In this document: piece after piece, positions 1 through 12,250 of the stretch
How positions within the stretch are numbered: the first letter of the stretch is position 1
Layout of the letters: each line of letters begins with the position of its first letter
Translations under genes and position numbers: made by a program
Assembly: GCA_946406115.1 (NCBI GenBank)
Contig: OX291550.1
Location: 21,800,722-21,864,721, forward strand
Length of the DNA stretch: 64,000 bases
DNA from: Apoda limacodes
Lineage: Eukaryota > Arthropoda > Insecta > Lepidoptera > Limacodidae
Direction: 5' to 3'
Notes under the pieces: model-generated
Database searches by the model: none
Told to the model about the DNA's origin: nothing
Seen by the model: only the letters and a program-made list of their open reading frames with translations

Positions 1-149
1 CTATAAAGCGCTGTTCACCATACATAGGTACCTTATCGCAAAACGCTAACTTATCCATAAAATGTCAGTGAAAAACAAAGTTTTTATCGAATTAGTTAAA
101 TGTATCAAATCAACAAAAGTTTTCACTGGCATTTATGATTTAATTTGCT

Positions 150-660
150 TTTTGCGTAAATAACGTGTTTTTCATCACACTTTCTCGTTAACAGTCTCAT
201 TACGCGCAGGCAAAGTGGGTCCCAGACCTTAATTGCTCCCACGGGAAGTTTGTACATTTTACTTTTCTCAAGGCAAAGCAGGCGTTCATAGATCTCGCGG
301 GCGGTAATGATACACCGTACGTACAGTCTATTCTATCAAATATGTTTAAAAGCTGTCCTGTGCAAAATTAAACTACGCGCAAACTGAGCAACTCACTTCA
401 GCCTAAACTTTTTAATTTATAAATTCTCTAGATATCCGCCATCTGTCGGTCGCGTCGTTTTCTTTACTTCGATTCCTGCCATTACGATTGTATTTTAATG
501 AGTTTATTTATTTATTCACCTTATATTTTTATTTATTTACTCGCAAATGTGATAAAAACATTGTGTGTAACACGGGCGGTACGGAAATTACAAACTCGAG
601 CCATTAAAGCCTTCGGATTTCAGCCTCTAAAAAGCCTCTCGTGAGTAATTTCATTTTGTT
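150..660 (-). repeat. Dispersed repeat with GTGTTTTTCATCACA ends, copy A
   Basis: Read on the minus strand, this stretch matches the copies at about 4.21-5.33 kb and 34.69-35.29 kb. Shared landmarks are a CGAGAGGCT start, a TTTGTAATTTCCGTACCGCC block, the inner GTTTTTATCACATTTG block, a short ATGGCAGGAATCGAAG segment, and a CCCGTGGGAG block near the far end. The two ends carry related inverted GTGTTTTTCATCACA-type sequences, which suggests a non-autonomous DNA element. No transposase is present. The short in-frame ATG segment runs only about 20 codons and is not treated as a gene. Confidence 0.55.
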
Positions 661-2025
661 AAGAAAAAAAGGATTTTCAATACACTTGGTTATAAAATGA
701 CTCTTATTGAACTATTTTTGGGTTCATAATGCAGTTTATAAAAGACGCATGTGTCTTACTTTACCTTAACTGCACTAGTGCGTATGTTATTTTTAGCAAA
801 TTATAGGAAAATGGCAACTGTGCGTCCAGTGCGTTTACTTCAGTTTATAAATACTTACACGCGGGTGGCGCTCGAAAAAAGAAACAAACACAAATTTTTA
901 AACAATTCTCTTGAAAATAGGAACAATAACTACCTATCCCTTTCTTATGCACTCGATTCTAAATATTTTCATATTGCTTTCTCAGTCATATATAGGCACC
1001 AATGACCTTATCGGCATACTCTTAACTACAATCTTTATTTAAAACGATTGAACACATATTTAATTGATTATTTAGCGCTAAAATTTATTCTAATGCTTGT
1101 GTATAGTCAATGTTATTTAAGGTATAAATGATTAAAAAAACAGTATGACATCTATACCGCAGAACCCTAAAAATTTATCATAACACTTTATATTATGTAA
1201 AGTTAATGCATAAAGAAAGTTTTATTTGAACATTGCATCGCTTTCGCCTACAGTCGTGAAATCCTTTGTATTTTAGTTTCATCAGAATTTTTTTAGTTAA
1301 ACATATATGAACTGAATTGAACCTTAACAAAAATGAAATATGACTTAAATTTGAATAAACCATAATTTTAAATCTGACCTCGTAATAAAAGACAAAGAGA
1401 TGCGACATCTTTCACTAATGAGGGCTCGATGTCGTCGTTCCTACTATATTACTTATTATTATTTTTATAAAAACTTTTACAAAATTTAATTTGTAGCAAA
1501 TATTGATTAATTATCTACATACTTTAGTTGATTTACTAAAATAGGTATACACAACCTTTTTTTTTTATATTCTTAATCAATTATAACGATAAAAATTAAA
1601 TCGTTTAGAAAGACAGCAACGTTTGATACAAAATAAACATTTGAATTATAAAAATGATTTAGGCTTAATTTACACATCAGCGGAGCTCGCGGAAGGCGGC
1701 ACGGCGCGGTATGAGCGGAAAGCGTTAGTAGACCAATCCCATGCTGGCGGTAGTTGCGCGTATCGTAGCTGGTTTAATGTTTACGGATCTTTCAAAAACC
1801 GTTGTTTACGCATTTTTTGGTTGTAATATCGATCCGTTGGCAGTAATTTGGTCTCTCTACCCTACTTGAAGCGAATATATTAAGATATTTTAAGCTAAAA
1901 ATTTGTTTGGTACATTTGATGTGTCGTTAAAGAAAAATTTGTTAATACATTGTGAGCTTCAATGACACCTTATATGCCATAAGTGAATAAGTTACCGTAG
2001 ACTTTGGTATTTGCTATTACATAAT
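661..2025. other. AT-rich intergenic stretch, no gene seen
   Basis: No recognisable coding sequence or RNA gene. The only compositional break is a small GC-rich island at about 1,675-1,780, rich in CGCGG and GGCGG, whose short open frames match no family I know. Confidence 0.5.
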
Positions 2026-2205
2026 TTCAACTTGATACCTCCACGCGTTCTTGAGTTAAAAGGCCCTGTAAGGGTCCTATAAGGTCCAAAGTGATCCTAT
2101 AAGGGTTCCTTTTTTCCTTTTAAGGTACGAAACCCTAAAAAAGTTTGTCTGTCAGTCTGTCAAGACCCTTTTACTCTTGAACGCGTGAAGGTATCAAGTT
2201 TAATT
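2026..2205. repeat. Fold-back pair of a dispersed repeat
   Basis: The left arm (about 2,026-2,069), containing CAACTTGATACCTCCACGCG, is mirrored by the right arm (about 2,161-2,201) containing GAACGCGTGAAGGTATCAAG. A third copy of the same module lies at 30,119-30,175, so this is two head-to-head copies of one dispersed family rather than a unique palindrome. The right arm also carries the TGTCTGTCAGTCTGTC stretch typical of such lepidopteran repeats. Confidence 0.55.
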
Positions 2206-2419
2206 AATACCAAATACCTACTCAAGTCTACGATTAATAAAAACCTCAGAGGTACCTACTTCCCGTTCACCTAGAATCATGAAATTTGGCAAGAATTTAT
2301 ATTTATATATTTTAATATAGGAAAAATCCAAAAACGGATTATAAATCTGTGAAAGTTGATCTCATGATGGAAGAACTATCTACATATTAGAATAGGCAGC
2401 TTATTTCCTCGGCTGCTGC

Positions 2420-2776
2420 ACCGTAACCCCGTAAAACATCATGTTTAATAGTATTATAATAAGTTTGTATGGAACCCTCGGTTCTTACCGTAACCCCGTA
2501 AAATATTATGATTAATAGTATTATAATAAGTTTGTACGGAACCCTCGGTTCTTACCGTAACCCCGTAAAACATTATGTTTAATAGTATTATTATAAGTTT
2601 GTACGGAACACTCGGTTCTTACCGTAACCCCGTAAAATATTATGATTAATAATATTATAATAAGTTTGTATGGAACCCTCGGTTGTTACCGAAACCCCGT
2701 AAAACATTATCTTTAATAGTATTATAATAAGTGTGTACAAGTGCAAGCCAGACTCGCACTTGGCCGGTTTTTTTTA
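2420..2776 (+). repeat. 67-bp tandem array ending in CTTGGCCGG tail
   Basis: Five units start with ACCGTAACCCC (the fifth with ACCGAAACCCC) at about 2,420, 2,487, 2,554, 2,621 and 2,688, a period of 67 bp. Each contains GGAACCCTCGGTT except in the last unit. The array runs into GACTCGCACTTGGCCGG plus a T run, the usual 3' end of a widespread lepidopteran repeat. The array is therefore probably an internal expansion of that family. Confidence 0.75.
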
Positions 2777-2883
2777 TAGGCCTCACGCAAGTATTTTAGC
2801 ATTTGCTTGAAATAGCTAGTTTAACAACATACTTCGACAGTGATTCCCGTTAACAAAGAAATAAATTCGTACGTATAACAGAG

Positions 2884-3491
2884 TTTTTAGGGTTCTGTAG
2901 CCAAATGGCAAAAAACGGAACCTTTATGGATTCGTCATGTCTGTCTGTCTGTCCGTCCGTATGTCACAGCCCCTTTTTTCCGAAACTATAAGGTCTATAC
3001 TGTTGAAACTTGGTAAGTAGATGTATTCTGTGAACCGCATTAAGATTTTCACACACAAATAGAAAAAAATCAATAAATTTGGGGGTTCCCCACACTTAGA
3101 ACTGAAACTCAAAAAAATTTTTTTCATTAAAAGTGTGGGGTATCTATGGATAGGGTCTTTAAAAATGATATTGAGGTTCTAAGTCTTTAGTTTGGCGCGA
3201 GAGACACTTCCAAAGTGGTAAAATGTGTGTCCCCACCTGTAACTTCTAAAATAAGAGAATGATACAACTAAAAAAAATATATGATGTACATTAACATGCA
3301 AACTTCCACCGAAAATTGGTTTGAACGAGATCTAGTAAGTGGTTTTTTTTAATACGTCGTTTAGTAAATCGTCTCAAATATAAATATAAAAAAAAACATA
3401 TTTTTTTGTTTGAGTTTGTAAAGCACGTAAATGGTGGTAGGTACGGAACCCTCGGTGCGTGAGTCCAACTCGCACTTGGCCGGTTTTTTTT
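2884..3491 (+). repeat. Near full-length lepidopteran dispersed repeat
   Basis: It starts with TTTTTAGGGTTCTGTAG, includes a CTGTCTGTCTGTCCGTCC stretch, and ends with GAACCCTCGGTGCGTGAGTC followed by CTCGCACTTGGCCGG and a T run. This start and end pairing is one of the commonest repeats in moth and butterfly genomes. Partial copies are at 18,390-18,530, 29,335-29,395, 29,818-29,925 and 59,040-59,072. Confidence 0.65.
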
Positions 3492-3857
3492 TAAAGGGAT
3501 TACTAATGTCTTGATAGCTTAGAGTTATTAGTGAAATAAGGCTTTTATTTTTAAAGATGTGGGGAGGTTTTTTGAGGGGAATTCTCGAGCATACCTACAG
3601 TCAATTCATGTTTGCAAGTACAATGGCGAAATGAAAATGTTTTATGCCACAAACCAGATTATTGCGTTGTCAATAACAGTGTTTGCGAATGTCAATATAT
3701 TTTTTACCAGTGCAAGCAAAAATGGACTTTGAGGTGACTAACCTTATCTTTTCGGTCCTGAACATTTCCCGGGTTACAAAAGGTAGGATCTATTTGCATA
3801 CAGTTGACTCTATTACATTGTCAACTTTATACGAGACTAAAATGGCTCTCAAATAGC

Positions 3858-4165
3858 TTAAGGCTGCACCCTACCCAAATGCTAAATTTTCTAATTGATT
3901 GTTTTATTGCTAGTTTCAAAATGAAAAAGTATCACAGCTTTACCCATATTTAACTAGAAAATTACTGTATTTGTTTTTGGATAATTATAAAAACATTGCT
4001 TAGATACAATAAACTCCCGCCCTCTCGTTTTTCAAGTTTTAATCCATAACTTATACTTACACAATTATTACATAAATTATTTTCTTGAATCGGAAATATA
4101 AAAAATAACAAAAAATGTAAAGCTAAAAAATTACTGTAATTTATTTTCCATTACATGTATAATAT
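3858..4165 (+). repeat. Dispersed repeat also present inside the giant element
   Basis: It begins TTAAGGCTGCACCCTAC and ends near AAAAAATTACTGTAATTTA. The interior of the 19.4-kb element carries a diverged relative at about 47,264-47,600 with the same start, middle (TAGAAAATTACTG, or TAGCAGATTACTG there) and end blocks in the same order. Confidence 0.5.
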
Positions 4166-4209
4166 TATTTTAATAAAAGTACATTATGTATTTAGAACGG
4201 TAAGGAGAA

Positions 4210-5330
4210 AATTACTAACGAGAGGCTATTTAGAAGCGTAAGGTTTGTAATTTCCATACCGCCTTACACACAGTGTTTTTCATCACATTTGGAAATAAAA
4301 AAAATCAACGAATTGAGAATCTCCTCATTTTTTGAAGTCGATTAAAAATATAAGGCGATGCCAAAATTATTTATAAACAAAATAAAAGTTTTTCAAGTTA
4401 CCTTAGGGTGTAAATATTTATGGTCAGGAGCTTCATTAATAATTTTTTCTACATTTTATCCCATAAATACCTTCGATTTTTTACTAACATACCCAAGTGA
4501 CTTCCTTTTCAAAAATGCTGTTTATTTTATATAGGTACCTTCTGTTAAATATTGATGGAATTTTTGCTCTTCAACATAGAGTAAATTGCCCATAGGTAAG
4601 ACGGTTTGTATTTTTCGGCAATTTCCCCGAAGTAAGCTAATACAACATTCTCTGAAACCGAACTCGTTTTCTTCTTGTTTCTCCAGGTAATAAAACTGTC
4701 GTATGCGGTTAAGTAGGACCTACTTGTCTTTCGGGTTCGGTGGTAAGAGGATCATATTTATTTATTGAGCCCCAATAACAATATCTGTGTCACATTTATA
4801 TTAAACTCATCTGACGACGAAGACACTTTTTGTTTCTTTTTAAGTTGTTAATAAAGAAACTCACCAAAATAAAAATGGCGCGAAGCACAAGTAGTGTAGC
4901 CATGTAGCGATATTTAGAGAATTTATGAATAGTAAAATTTGGCTAAAGTTCAAACTTTTTGGTTGCTAGCGTAGTTATAAGTTGACGCCATTTCAATATG
5001 GCGACTGTGGTTTTGATTTTTGACCAGAAAAAATTGTAGCAACTAAACTTAAACTTAAACTACAGATGTCACTTTTGAACATACTTGATGGAATAGATAA
5101 AACAGTACGTTAGTCTACGTGCTGTTCTATCGTACAAGTAGAGCGCGCGCCAAGCGTTCAATGACATAATGAATCATACCGCCCGTGGGTTTTACAAACT
5201 CCCACTTTTCCATGAGAAAAGAAAAAAATTACAAAGAAAAAGCCCGTGGGAGTTATAAAGGTTTTAGCGCCCACTTAACCAGCACGTAATGTCACTGTTT
5301 ATGAGTATGTGTGATGAAAATTAATTTCCA
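4210..5330 (+). repeat. Dispersed repeat with GTGTTTTTCATCACA ends, copy B
   Basis: It starts AACGAGAGGCTATTTAGAAG, has the GTAATTTCCATACCGCC and AGTGTTTTTCATCACATTTG blocks, and ends with CCCGTGGGAGTTATAAAGG and GTGTGATGAAAA. It is longer than copy A because about 0.5 kb of other material lies between about 4,300 and 4,860, starting with a reversed piece of the AACGAATTGAGAATCTCCTC family. Confidence 0.5.
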
Positions 5331-5675
5331 ATTTTACTCCAAGCTGCCATTTAATTTGAAAAATATTTTTGTCAAAGAAAAATGAACTGTAGGTATATGA
5401 GATCAATATCGTCGATTTTTGCATAAACTTAAAACAAATATGCGAATAGGGGGGCTCTTAAGATCTATAAATCACTAATAACGCGTTCTGTATAATGGGG
5501 TGATAATCGGTAGTGAGAGTTGGTTGAATCGATTATCGGAATAGTAAAAAATTAAGAATTTGATATTTTTCTATTACATAATTACTGCACAAGTGCGTAA
5601 TGGGCGCTTTCAAAAGATGCTGAAAAAGGTGCAGTTAAGGCTGCTTAATGAGCAAGTGTGTTGAAAAAGACTTAC

Positions 5676-5859
5676 TTTTACCATACCAGTACCTTCTACA
5701 AACACAACAGTAAATAGATAGTTCCTATAATGTGACAAAACCTCAGTAACAAATTTCCCAGCATTGCAGTTTATCAGTGTCCGTGTGAACGCAGCCAGCG
5801 CTGTGACCACAATGAATGGGACATCGTTAAGGATAATCCGATTTATGCATTTGAGTGTC
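5676..5859 (-). CDS. Possible single exon of a membrane protein (very tentative)
   Basis: On the minus strand an open frame covers this segment. It ends at a good splice-donor-like AAAA/GTAAGT (intron side from 5,675) and begins after a CAG at 5,860-5,862 that could be an acceptor, although the tract before it is not pyrimidine-rich. The translation is hydrophobic in the middle, with NDVPFIVVTALAAF followed about 28 residues later by HYRNYLFTVVF. That spacing recalls the C-terminal membrane region of TMEM26-family proteins, but this is memory-based pattern matching only. No neighbouring exon was found. It may equally be a chance open frame in repeat-derived DNA. Confidence 0.15.
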
Positions 5860-5989
5860 CTGCATCCAAGCACTGAGTTCGATATTTGCACATTCATTCG
5901 CCTCTGTCATTGCGTCAATTTCCTGTTCGAATGAAAAGCCAGCCATTGTATATACGAAATGTTTAAATAAAGGATGACCGAAGTAGAGC

Positions 5990-6065
5990 AGTTGTAGTGG
6001 GTTGGACTGCCACGTCAACGGCCCCAGATTTGATTCCTGGCAATAACATAGTACTTGATGGAACA
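5990..6065 (+). repeat. SINE-like fragment with box-B-like motif
   Basis: The segment GGGTTGGACTGCCACGTC, followed by CAGATTTGATTCCTGGC at about 6,025-6,041, resembles the 3' half of a tRNA-derived SINE head. The 5' half is degraded and no box A is clear. Confidence 0.35.
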
Positions 6066-7250
6066 TAAATTTCACTAAAACACAAACATCAAAGCTTGAC
6101 TACTGTATAGGTAACGCAATAAGGTATAATACCATTTAAATGCGAGACTCGTTTGCCTAGTTATCAGTAGCGAAGCATACCTATATTCCCTTTTAAAAAT
6201 CCCAACCTAATCTATCATTAATTCTTGCATTGCTATCAATACCATGTTCTAGAGAAGGGATCTAAAGCAATAAGTTAATTGACGATCAAAAGGTCAAAAG
6301 TGCCACGAATTCTTAGCATTTATGCGTTTTGTTCAGTATAGTATTTTTTATAGTTTATATTATTTTTATAGTTTATATTTGTATAGCTTAAGTGTTGGTG
6401 TGCACGAGTAACTTTTGTCTACGCAACATTTTTGTCTGTTACATTAATTTTATTTCGGTGACATTTCATACAAACCCATAGTCTTGACGAGAAGGAAAAA
6501 GTCGCGGAAACAAATTTGCTCGAGTGCCCCAGCATTAAAGCAACTATATAGTTTGCGACTTTGGCACGCGATGCATATTTTTACTCTGTCCCTTTCGCTC
6601 CCACAGTATACTTCCGAAGCTTTCACTTACCAGATAAAATAGATTTCTTTCTCAATACTTAACAGTAACATTTTCCTTTTTATTACAAATATATACCTGC
6701 CGTGAAACACTACTGAACACCTTGTTCTGGCTATAACATGTTCCCTCATCTAGTATTATTAGTAATATAGGGTAGCGTTTGACAATGTGTCGATTTTTTT
6801 ATGGTTTCTATAAATAACCCTTAGTAAGAACTTAATTTTTTATGAAGTCGGATAAAATAATTACAATGGCTTGGTACTTACATCGTCTATATACGTATAA
6901 ATACTAAGTGCTCATTGAGTCCTGACTCTGTAGAGATAGAACATGTTTGAAGGGTGACACTTTGATTTGACGAGGGAGCAAAGTGGCAGATGATGACACT
7001 TCAAAGCTGTTCAGTGTTGCCTTACTAATGGCCACTTAGAGATAGTATGGCACAATATCATTTTTACGAATAAATAAATCGCAAAAACTCACTTCAAATC
7101 TTTGTGTTTGGCTTTTATTTGTTTCTTGTGTGTGTAAAATATGTGACGTTTCCGACTTGCAATTGTTTTTTTTTTAAACAATAATAAACCTCTAGAGCCC
7201 ATTACCCAATAGCCCATAGCCCATTTCATTCGTATATTGGAAGCATATAG
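6066..7250. other. Intergenic stretch, no gene seen
   Basis: AT-rich sequence without a credible coding frame. A moderately GC-rich patch at about 6,390-6,610 may be an unidentified repeat fragment. Confidence 0.45.
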
Positions 7251-7560
7251 CAACACGGCATCCTGAGGGCCGTAATCGGAAGCGACAAGCGACGTTAAGC
7301 AACGTCACCTAGTGGTACACTGTTGTAAGCTCCTCCGTGCTTCGGAGAATCGGAGATTATGTTAAACCTGCTTCTGACCTGGATGCCTTATGTGTGGCTT
7401 GAAAACTAATAGTCGAATGGCCACCAGCTCGAATAACGTCCGATAATTCTCAATGGGCCTGCGAGGTGGACGACCTAAACCCTACAGTGGATTGTATAAT
7501 GGCTAAGGCAAGCAAACCTCCAGCAGGCGCGGTCGCAGCCTGAAATTTTGGAGCGGGTCA
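7251..7560. repeat. Unclassified GC-richer repeat-like block
   Basis: This block contains GACGTTAAGCAACGTCACC and CTCCTCCGTGCTTCGGAGA, wording typical of dispersed insect repeats. I considered a 5S-rRNA-derived SINE because of the TTAAGCAACGTC core, but the rest of 5S is absent. Classification is left open. Confidence 0.3.
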
Positions 7561-7650
7561 CTCACTACACTAATATAAATATAGGTATCTGGAATAAAAT
7601 AAACATTATTGCACAAGACACAATTTTTTTTTATCCATAACCCCTAAAAA

Positions 7651-7854
7651 TCAAATGGAAGTCGTCTTTTTGTATTTGCGAATCGGGTGATAATATTTCA
7701 GACGTACTATTTCCGGGTGAATGTTTAGATGAGCTAAACCTGTTAATCGCTCTTCTAACATGTTAGCTCTCAACCACGTTTTTACACGCCTAAGCGTAGA
7801 AAAGGATCGCTCTGCTGTTGCACCACTTATGGGAAGAGTTGCCAGAATTTTGCC
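7651..7854 (-). pseudogene. hAT transposase C-terminal (dimerisation domain) fragment
   Basis: The minus-strand frame from 7,854 down to the TGA at 7,651-7,653 gives about 67 residues. It carries the hallmark of the hAT C-terminal dimerisation domain: an ISGATAERSFSTLRRVKTWLR block followed by EERLTGLAHLNIH. In intact hAT transposases (Hobo/Ac/Tam3 superfamily) this is the extreme C-terminus of a protein of about 500-700 residues. Here the frame hits a stop just upstream, near 7,868, and only unrelated repeat DNA follows, so this is a truncated fossil. No terminal inverted repeats or 8-bp target duplication were identified. Confidence 0.8.
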
Positions 7855-8099
7855 ATCGTACGTAGTTCATAAAAACACCACTAGATGTCAGCAATATAAC
7901 TATAAATTTATCGCTGTTAGGGGATAGCTAGAAATTTCCTTTTAGTATTTGGCAAATTATTGAGATTTTTCAATTGGACCTTAGATTTTGGACCACGCCT
8001 GACCTCCAGATTGCCGCCAATTTGCAAAAACCAAAATATTTATTTATGAATCGTCATGAAATGTGTCTATATCTAGATATCAATTAATTTATAGTACTT

Positions 8100-8420
8100 G
8101 GAGGACCGAGCTTAGCTTATTTATTTTTTAACCACGCGATCTATGGTCAAGTAGCTTTAGTGTTGCTGCGTCGGTAAAAATAATAGTGTTAGGTACTACT
8201 CGCCAATAGATGTCAGGAAGAGTCATAGTTTTTAGTTTCTCATAGCCTAAAAATATGGATAAAATGACGTTTTCTAAAATTGAAACCTAGCTAGATCGAT
8301 TAATCGCCCCCGGAACCCCCCGCATACTAAATTTCATGAAAATTGTTGGAACCGTTTCCGAGATTCAGATCATAAATATATATATATACATAAATACAAG
8401 AATTGCTCGTTTATTGTCAT
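8100..8420 (-). repeat. Dispersed repeat ending AACGAGCAATTCTTG
   Basis: On the minus strand this reads from AACGAGCAATTCTTG through GGAAACGGTTCCAAC to GCGGGGGGTTCCGGGGGC and ends near GGTCCTCC. A colinear plus-strand copy lies at about 17,640-18,080. Short pieces of the same end occur at about 13,795, 24,085 and 60,228. Confidence 0.55.
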
Positions 8421-11400
8421 TAATTTATTTATTGTGACATGATAAATGATTAAGGTAAATGGCATGAAACTCATACATACAAATTACACAGCATCACTCA
8501 TATACCTTAGCCACCTAGTTTATACAACAAGTAGCTGAACAGCTAAAAACTTTGTTTATTAAAAGACCATTGGGCACCAGACTATGCAAGATTCATCTAC
8601 GGCGGACAGCAACGAAATTTTTGGGATATATGCATAGATGGCTCTAGTATACAATTAATTATTAATAACTGAATATAGCATATACTATATAGTTAATGTT
8701 TTCAATGAGTTTTTGGCATTAGTTTACTTTAAAAACATTTTATTTACCGTCTGAAATGTTAATTTTTTTTTTTTTGTCTGATGATTTTTATTATATTCCC
8801 ATCGATTTTTAAAAAGTAAAATATATATAGTTAAAAGTAGTATTATTAACAATATTTTAGAAGCATAACCGTTCTTGTCCATGACCGGGTCAGATTCCGC
8901 CCAATGGTCTTTGTTAGTTATGTAAAATGCCCCTCTACAGCAGCTATTTCCATTGTAATGTTATGATTATTTGTTCCAGATTTATAAAATGAAACTTTGA
9001 CGATGCTTCTGCACAGCTGAAAAATCCATTATACTATTTTTAGGCTATAGAGGTTGTATACCTGAATCAGACTATCTCTCCTCGCCTCCCTCTCTTACCT
9101 TTACCACCTACGAGTACTATGTACGAGTGAGAAGTGCGGAAATCTCCCCGTCACAAGAAGATATCCTTTCCCTCATCCCCAACTGTCCACACTCAATTAA
9201 CACCGAAACTGTAGCTAAGGAAACTGTAATTTGTTGAAATTTCTTACCATTTTAATGCTTTGTAAAAAAGTTATGGTAAGTTAGACACCTTCGCCGGCGT
9301 GCCCACATCTCAAAAAGTTTCGCAATTGTGCGAACGTATAGAAGAACGCGAGAAAACGTTTCCCGTCCTATCCCATACAAATTTATACACTCACTTGAAC
9401 ACACATAAAAAAAACATAAACATTACCTATGTTCAGCTAAGTTTTTTTTTAAACCACCAAGTTGGCACACAAGTTTGCTTGCTTGCTCGCTGATGTAAAG
9501 CGTGGTGACCGGGTCATTATTCGCAAGTTGTCGACCCTTTAAAAAACGAATCCCTAGAGAAAACCTTGGCAGGAAGATCTCTTCACAACTAAGTCGTTCG
9601 CGGAAGGAGGAGTTGAGTGACACGTACAAAAGAATTATGTAGATAATTATACAAAATTATACTAATGGGAACTCAGTCAACACCAAATTAGCTTTGAAGA
9701 TTAATTAATGTTTTTACTGATAGCAACATAAATAGAAATGTTACATATTACCATATGTAACGCAGTTTTCTCTTACTCTTACTTTTTATATCCACCTGGA
9801 GTTTAAAGCGATATAAGTCTGCTCCTTGACCTCATGAAAGTCTTTTAAGTAAGAAGTATGAAATTAAGATTTTATAATCATTTATAAGTATAAATATAAG
9901 TCGTCATCGAAAAGTGAGTTAAAACATTAAAAAAAATTTGACTGCAGATTAATGACAAATTTTGCAGTCTAGAATTATGTTTAGGAATGGTGAAGACACC
10001 ATGAGAAATGTTTCTTATATTTTATTATTTAATTGGTGCCTGCGTAAACTATTAATAAATGCTACTATCAAGTGAAATTATTTGAAATTTTAAAAAACCC
10101 TCACCCCATAAAAGTCGTGTCGATTGACCGAGCAGAACTGCCAAATACTGTATACTAGATACTTTGTACTAAATGGTACAGGCATCGATTTATTACCTAA
10201 GGATGACGCATAAGCAATCCATTAATGGCACATCTAAAACTCCGCTAAAACGCGCCCGTAGCGGAGTTTACATTGAGTAATGACTCAATACTTACAATTA
10301 ATTTTGAATCTTATGAGGTTGTCAAAGAGTAAAAATTTCTTTGAATGTCACACGTATTGAAGTAAATAAAACTGGCTAGCGATATAGCACAATTTTGGTA
10401 GCGATTTGATCGGCATGCGATATCCTTGGTTGTTTTTAGTATATCGATGGGTATTATTCTGCCCCTGGCCTTTCATTTTAACACTTATTAATTTAAGGTT
10501 GGTAAGTTAAGAAGAAGAGGAAGAAACACATTTATTTGACTAATAAAGATACCTTAAATGGAAGAGTTCAATAATTGGTATATATCTACATGTAAACATA
10601 CAAACACCCACATACATATACATAAATATATATAATATAGCTAATAAAAATTATATTAAATGTACATTCTTGAGGAAGTTTAGTTGTGTTGTTGTATTTA
10701 TTTATAAGCCAAATAGGTTTCCAACTCAGCGTAACGCTGTGCTCACAATGAGCAAAGCACTGATTTTCAGTGGGACCCTAAAAAGGAGGAGTGACTCACT
10801 TACTACCAAAGAGCAACAACAAATGAGTACCTAATCATAATATAATTCCTGTTTTATGGCTCACATACACACACACTACTAAATACAAGGTCCTACAATA
10901 TATTTAAATCGAGGAATCAAATTTAATACACACATAATTACAAAGCTAGGGCTAACAATAAACTATAATTTAGAAAAAGTAACATATTGCCTGTATATAA
11001 GCTCTTATCTAAGTCTTGCCAAAGCTATTAAAATAGAAAGAAAAAAAAAACAAGACTTGCTTAGTTATAAAGCCATCTAAGTCCAGATACGCGGCATCAG
11101 AAGCAGTTTTGTGACAATGGGGTTCACGACCTGTCACGCAGGACTGAAGTGGTTGGTAAAAGAGGGGTTGTCATTATAATGTGGGTGTGTAATTGTATAT
11201 CCCACACGTAATTTAGGGGATCAAAACCGTGCTGACACCAACAGCGAAAAATCAAAGATGGTGCTGTAAAATTGAAGATTGTTAAATGTATCCAAAAAAA
11301 AATCGAACGTCATTTTGGTATTCATTAACTTATAAAATATGAAACCAATAAAGCTATTATCATCGTGATGCCTATTACAGAGTATGATTTTCAATATGTT

Positions 11401-12000
11401 TTTAGTATCTTTAGTATTACAAAATTAAGCATTCTTACCGCACTCGCTCTCGAAAGAAAACAAAAGCTTTTAATCTTCTGCTCTCACACTGTATGTAGGA
11501 TAAATGTCAAGAACAAAAGATAATCTCGCAGATTTTCTGCAGCTGGCAACAATCCGCGTCAGCAAGGAATACTTAAATAAAAAAAAATGTCTTACTTTTG
11601 TGTCATATCATGATGCATTGTTCATTTCAGCGCCTAACGTAACGTGCTTGTTTTTTCATAATCTAAGAGACATGCCTCTTGTGTTTCTCTCAAAGAAAAT
11701 TCTCTACAAAACTAATTTTTGTGGTTGTATAATGTAGGTACCTATTACCTATGGAACTTTCTGTCAACAGATTATAAAAAAAAAGTTTTTCTAAAGTAAA
11801 TTAGTATAATGATTAGCCTTATTAGCTAATCATTAAAATTTACGCTATGAGTGTATAACTTTATATATCAACCGACACAGATCCCAATCTATTGGGTCTA
11901 GTCCAGTAAATTCGGAGTAAAATTTTGCACAGAGTTTCTTGTTATGACGTAGGCGAGAAAGGCTTAGAAAGGATTTTGCAAAATTCATCCCTAAGGAGGT
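8421..12000. other. Long AT-rich intergenic stretch
   Basis: No gene or complete element was recognised over about 3.6 kb. Short open frames (for example around 9,300-9,630) lack any family signature. About 10,510-10,690 ends in LINE-tail-like CACATTTATTTGAC sequence. Confidence 0.45.
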
Positions 12001-12250
12001 AAAATGGGAGTTGAAAATTTTAATAAAAATCCGAAGTTAGAAGCTAAGTGCATAAGAATTTTTTGGCCTTTTTGAAACATAAAGTAGGTTATATAAATAA
12101 ATGAAAATAAAGTAAAATTATTTGCCAAATTAAAAATTATATGCCCAATTTGAAGTAAATCCATGCAGTACTTTTTGAGTTTATCCCGAACATACATACA
12201 GACAAACAGACAAAAATTGTAAAAACTATATTTTTGGCTTCGGTAGCGAT
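12000..12250 (-). repeat. Dispersed repeat with AACATACATACAGACAAACA
   Basis: The segment with CCATGCAGTACTTTTTGAG and AACATACATACAGACAAACA followed by GGCTTCGGTAGCGATTGTAG matches the style of abundant lepidopteran non-coding repeats. Orientation is uncertain. Confidence 0.35.

Noticed and set aside
7255..7345. 5S rRNA gene or 5S-derived SINE
   Set aside because: Only a short TTAAGCAACGTC core resembles 5S; the rest of the molecule and its internal promoter are absent.
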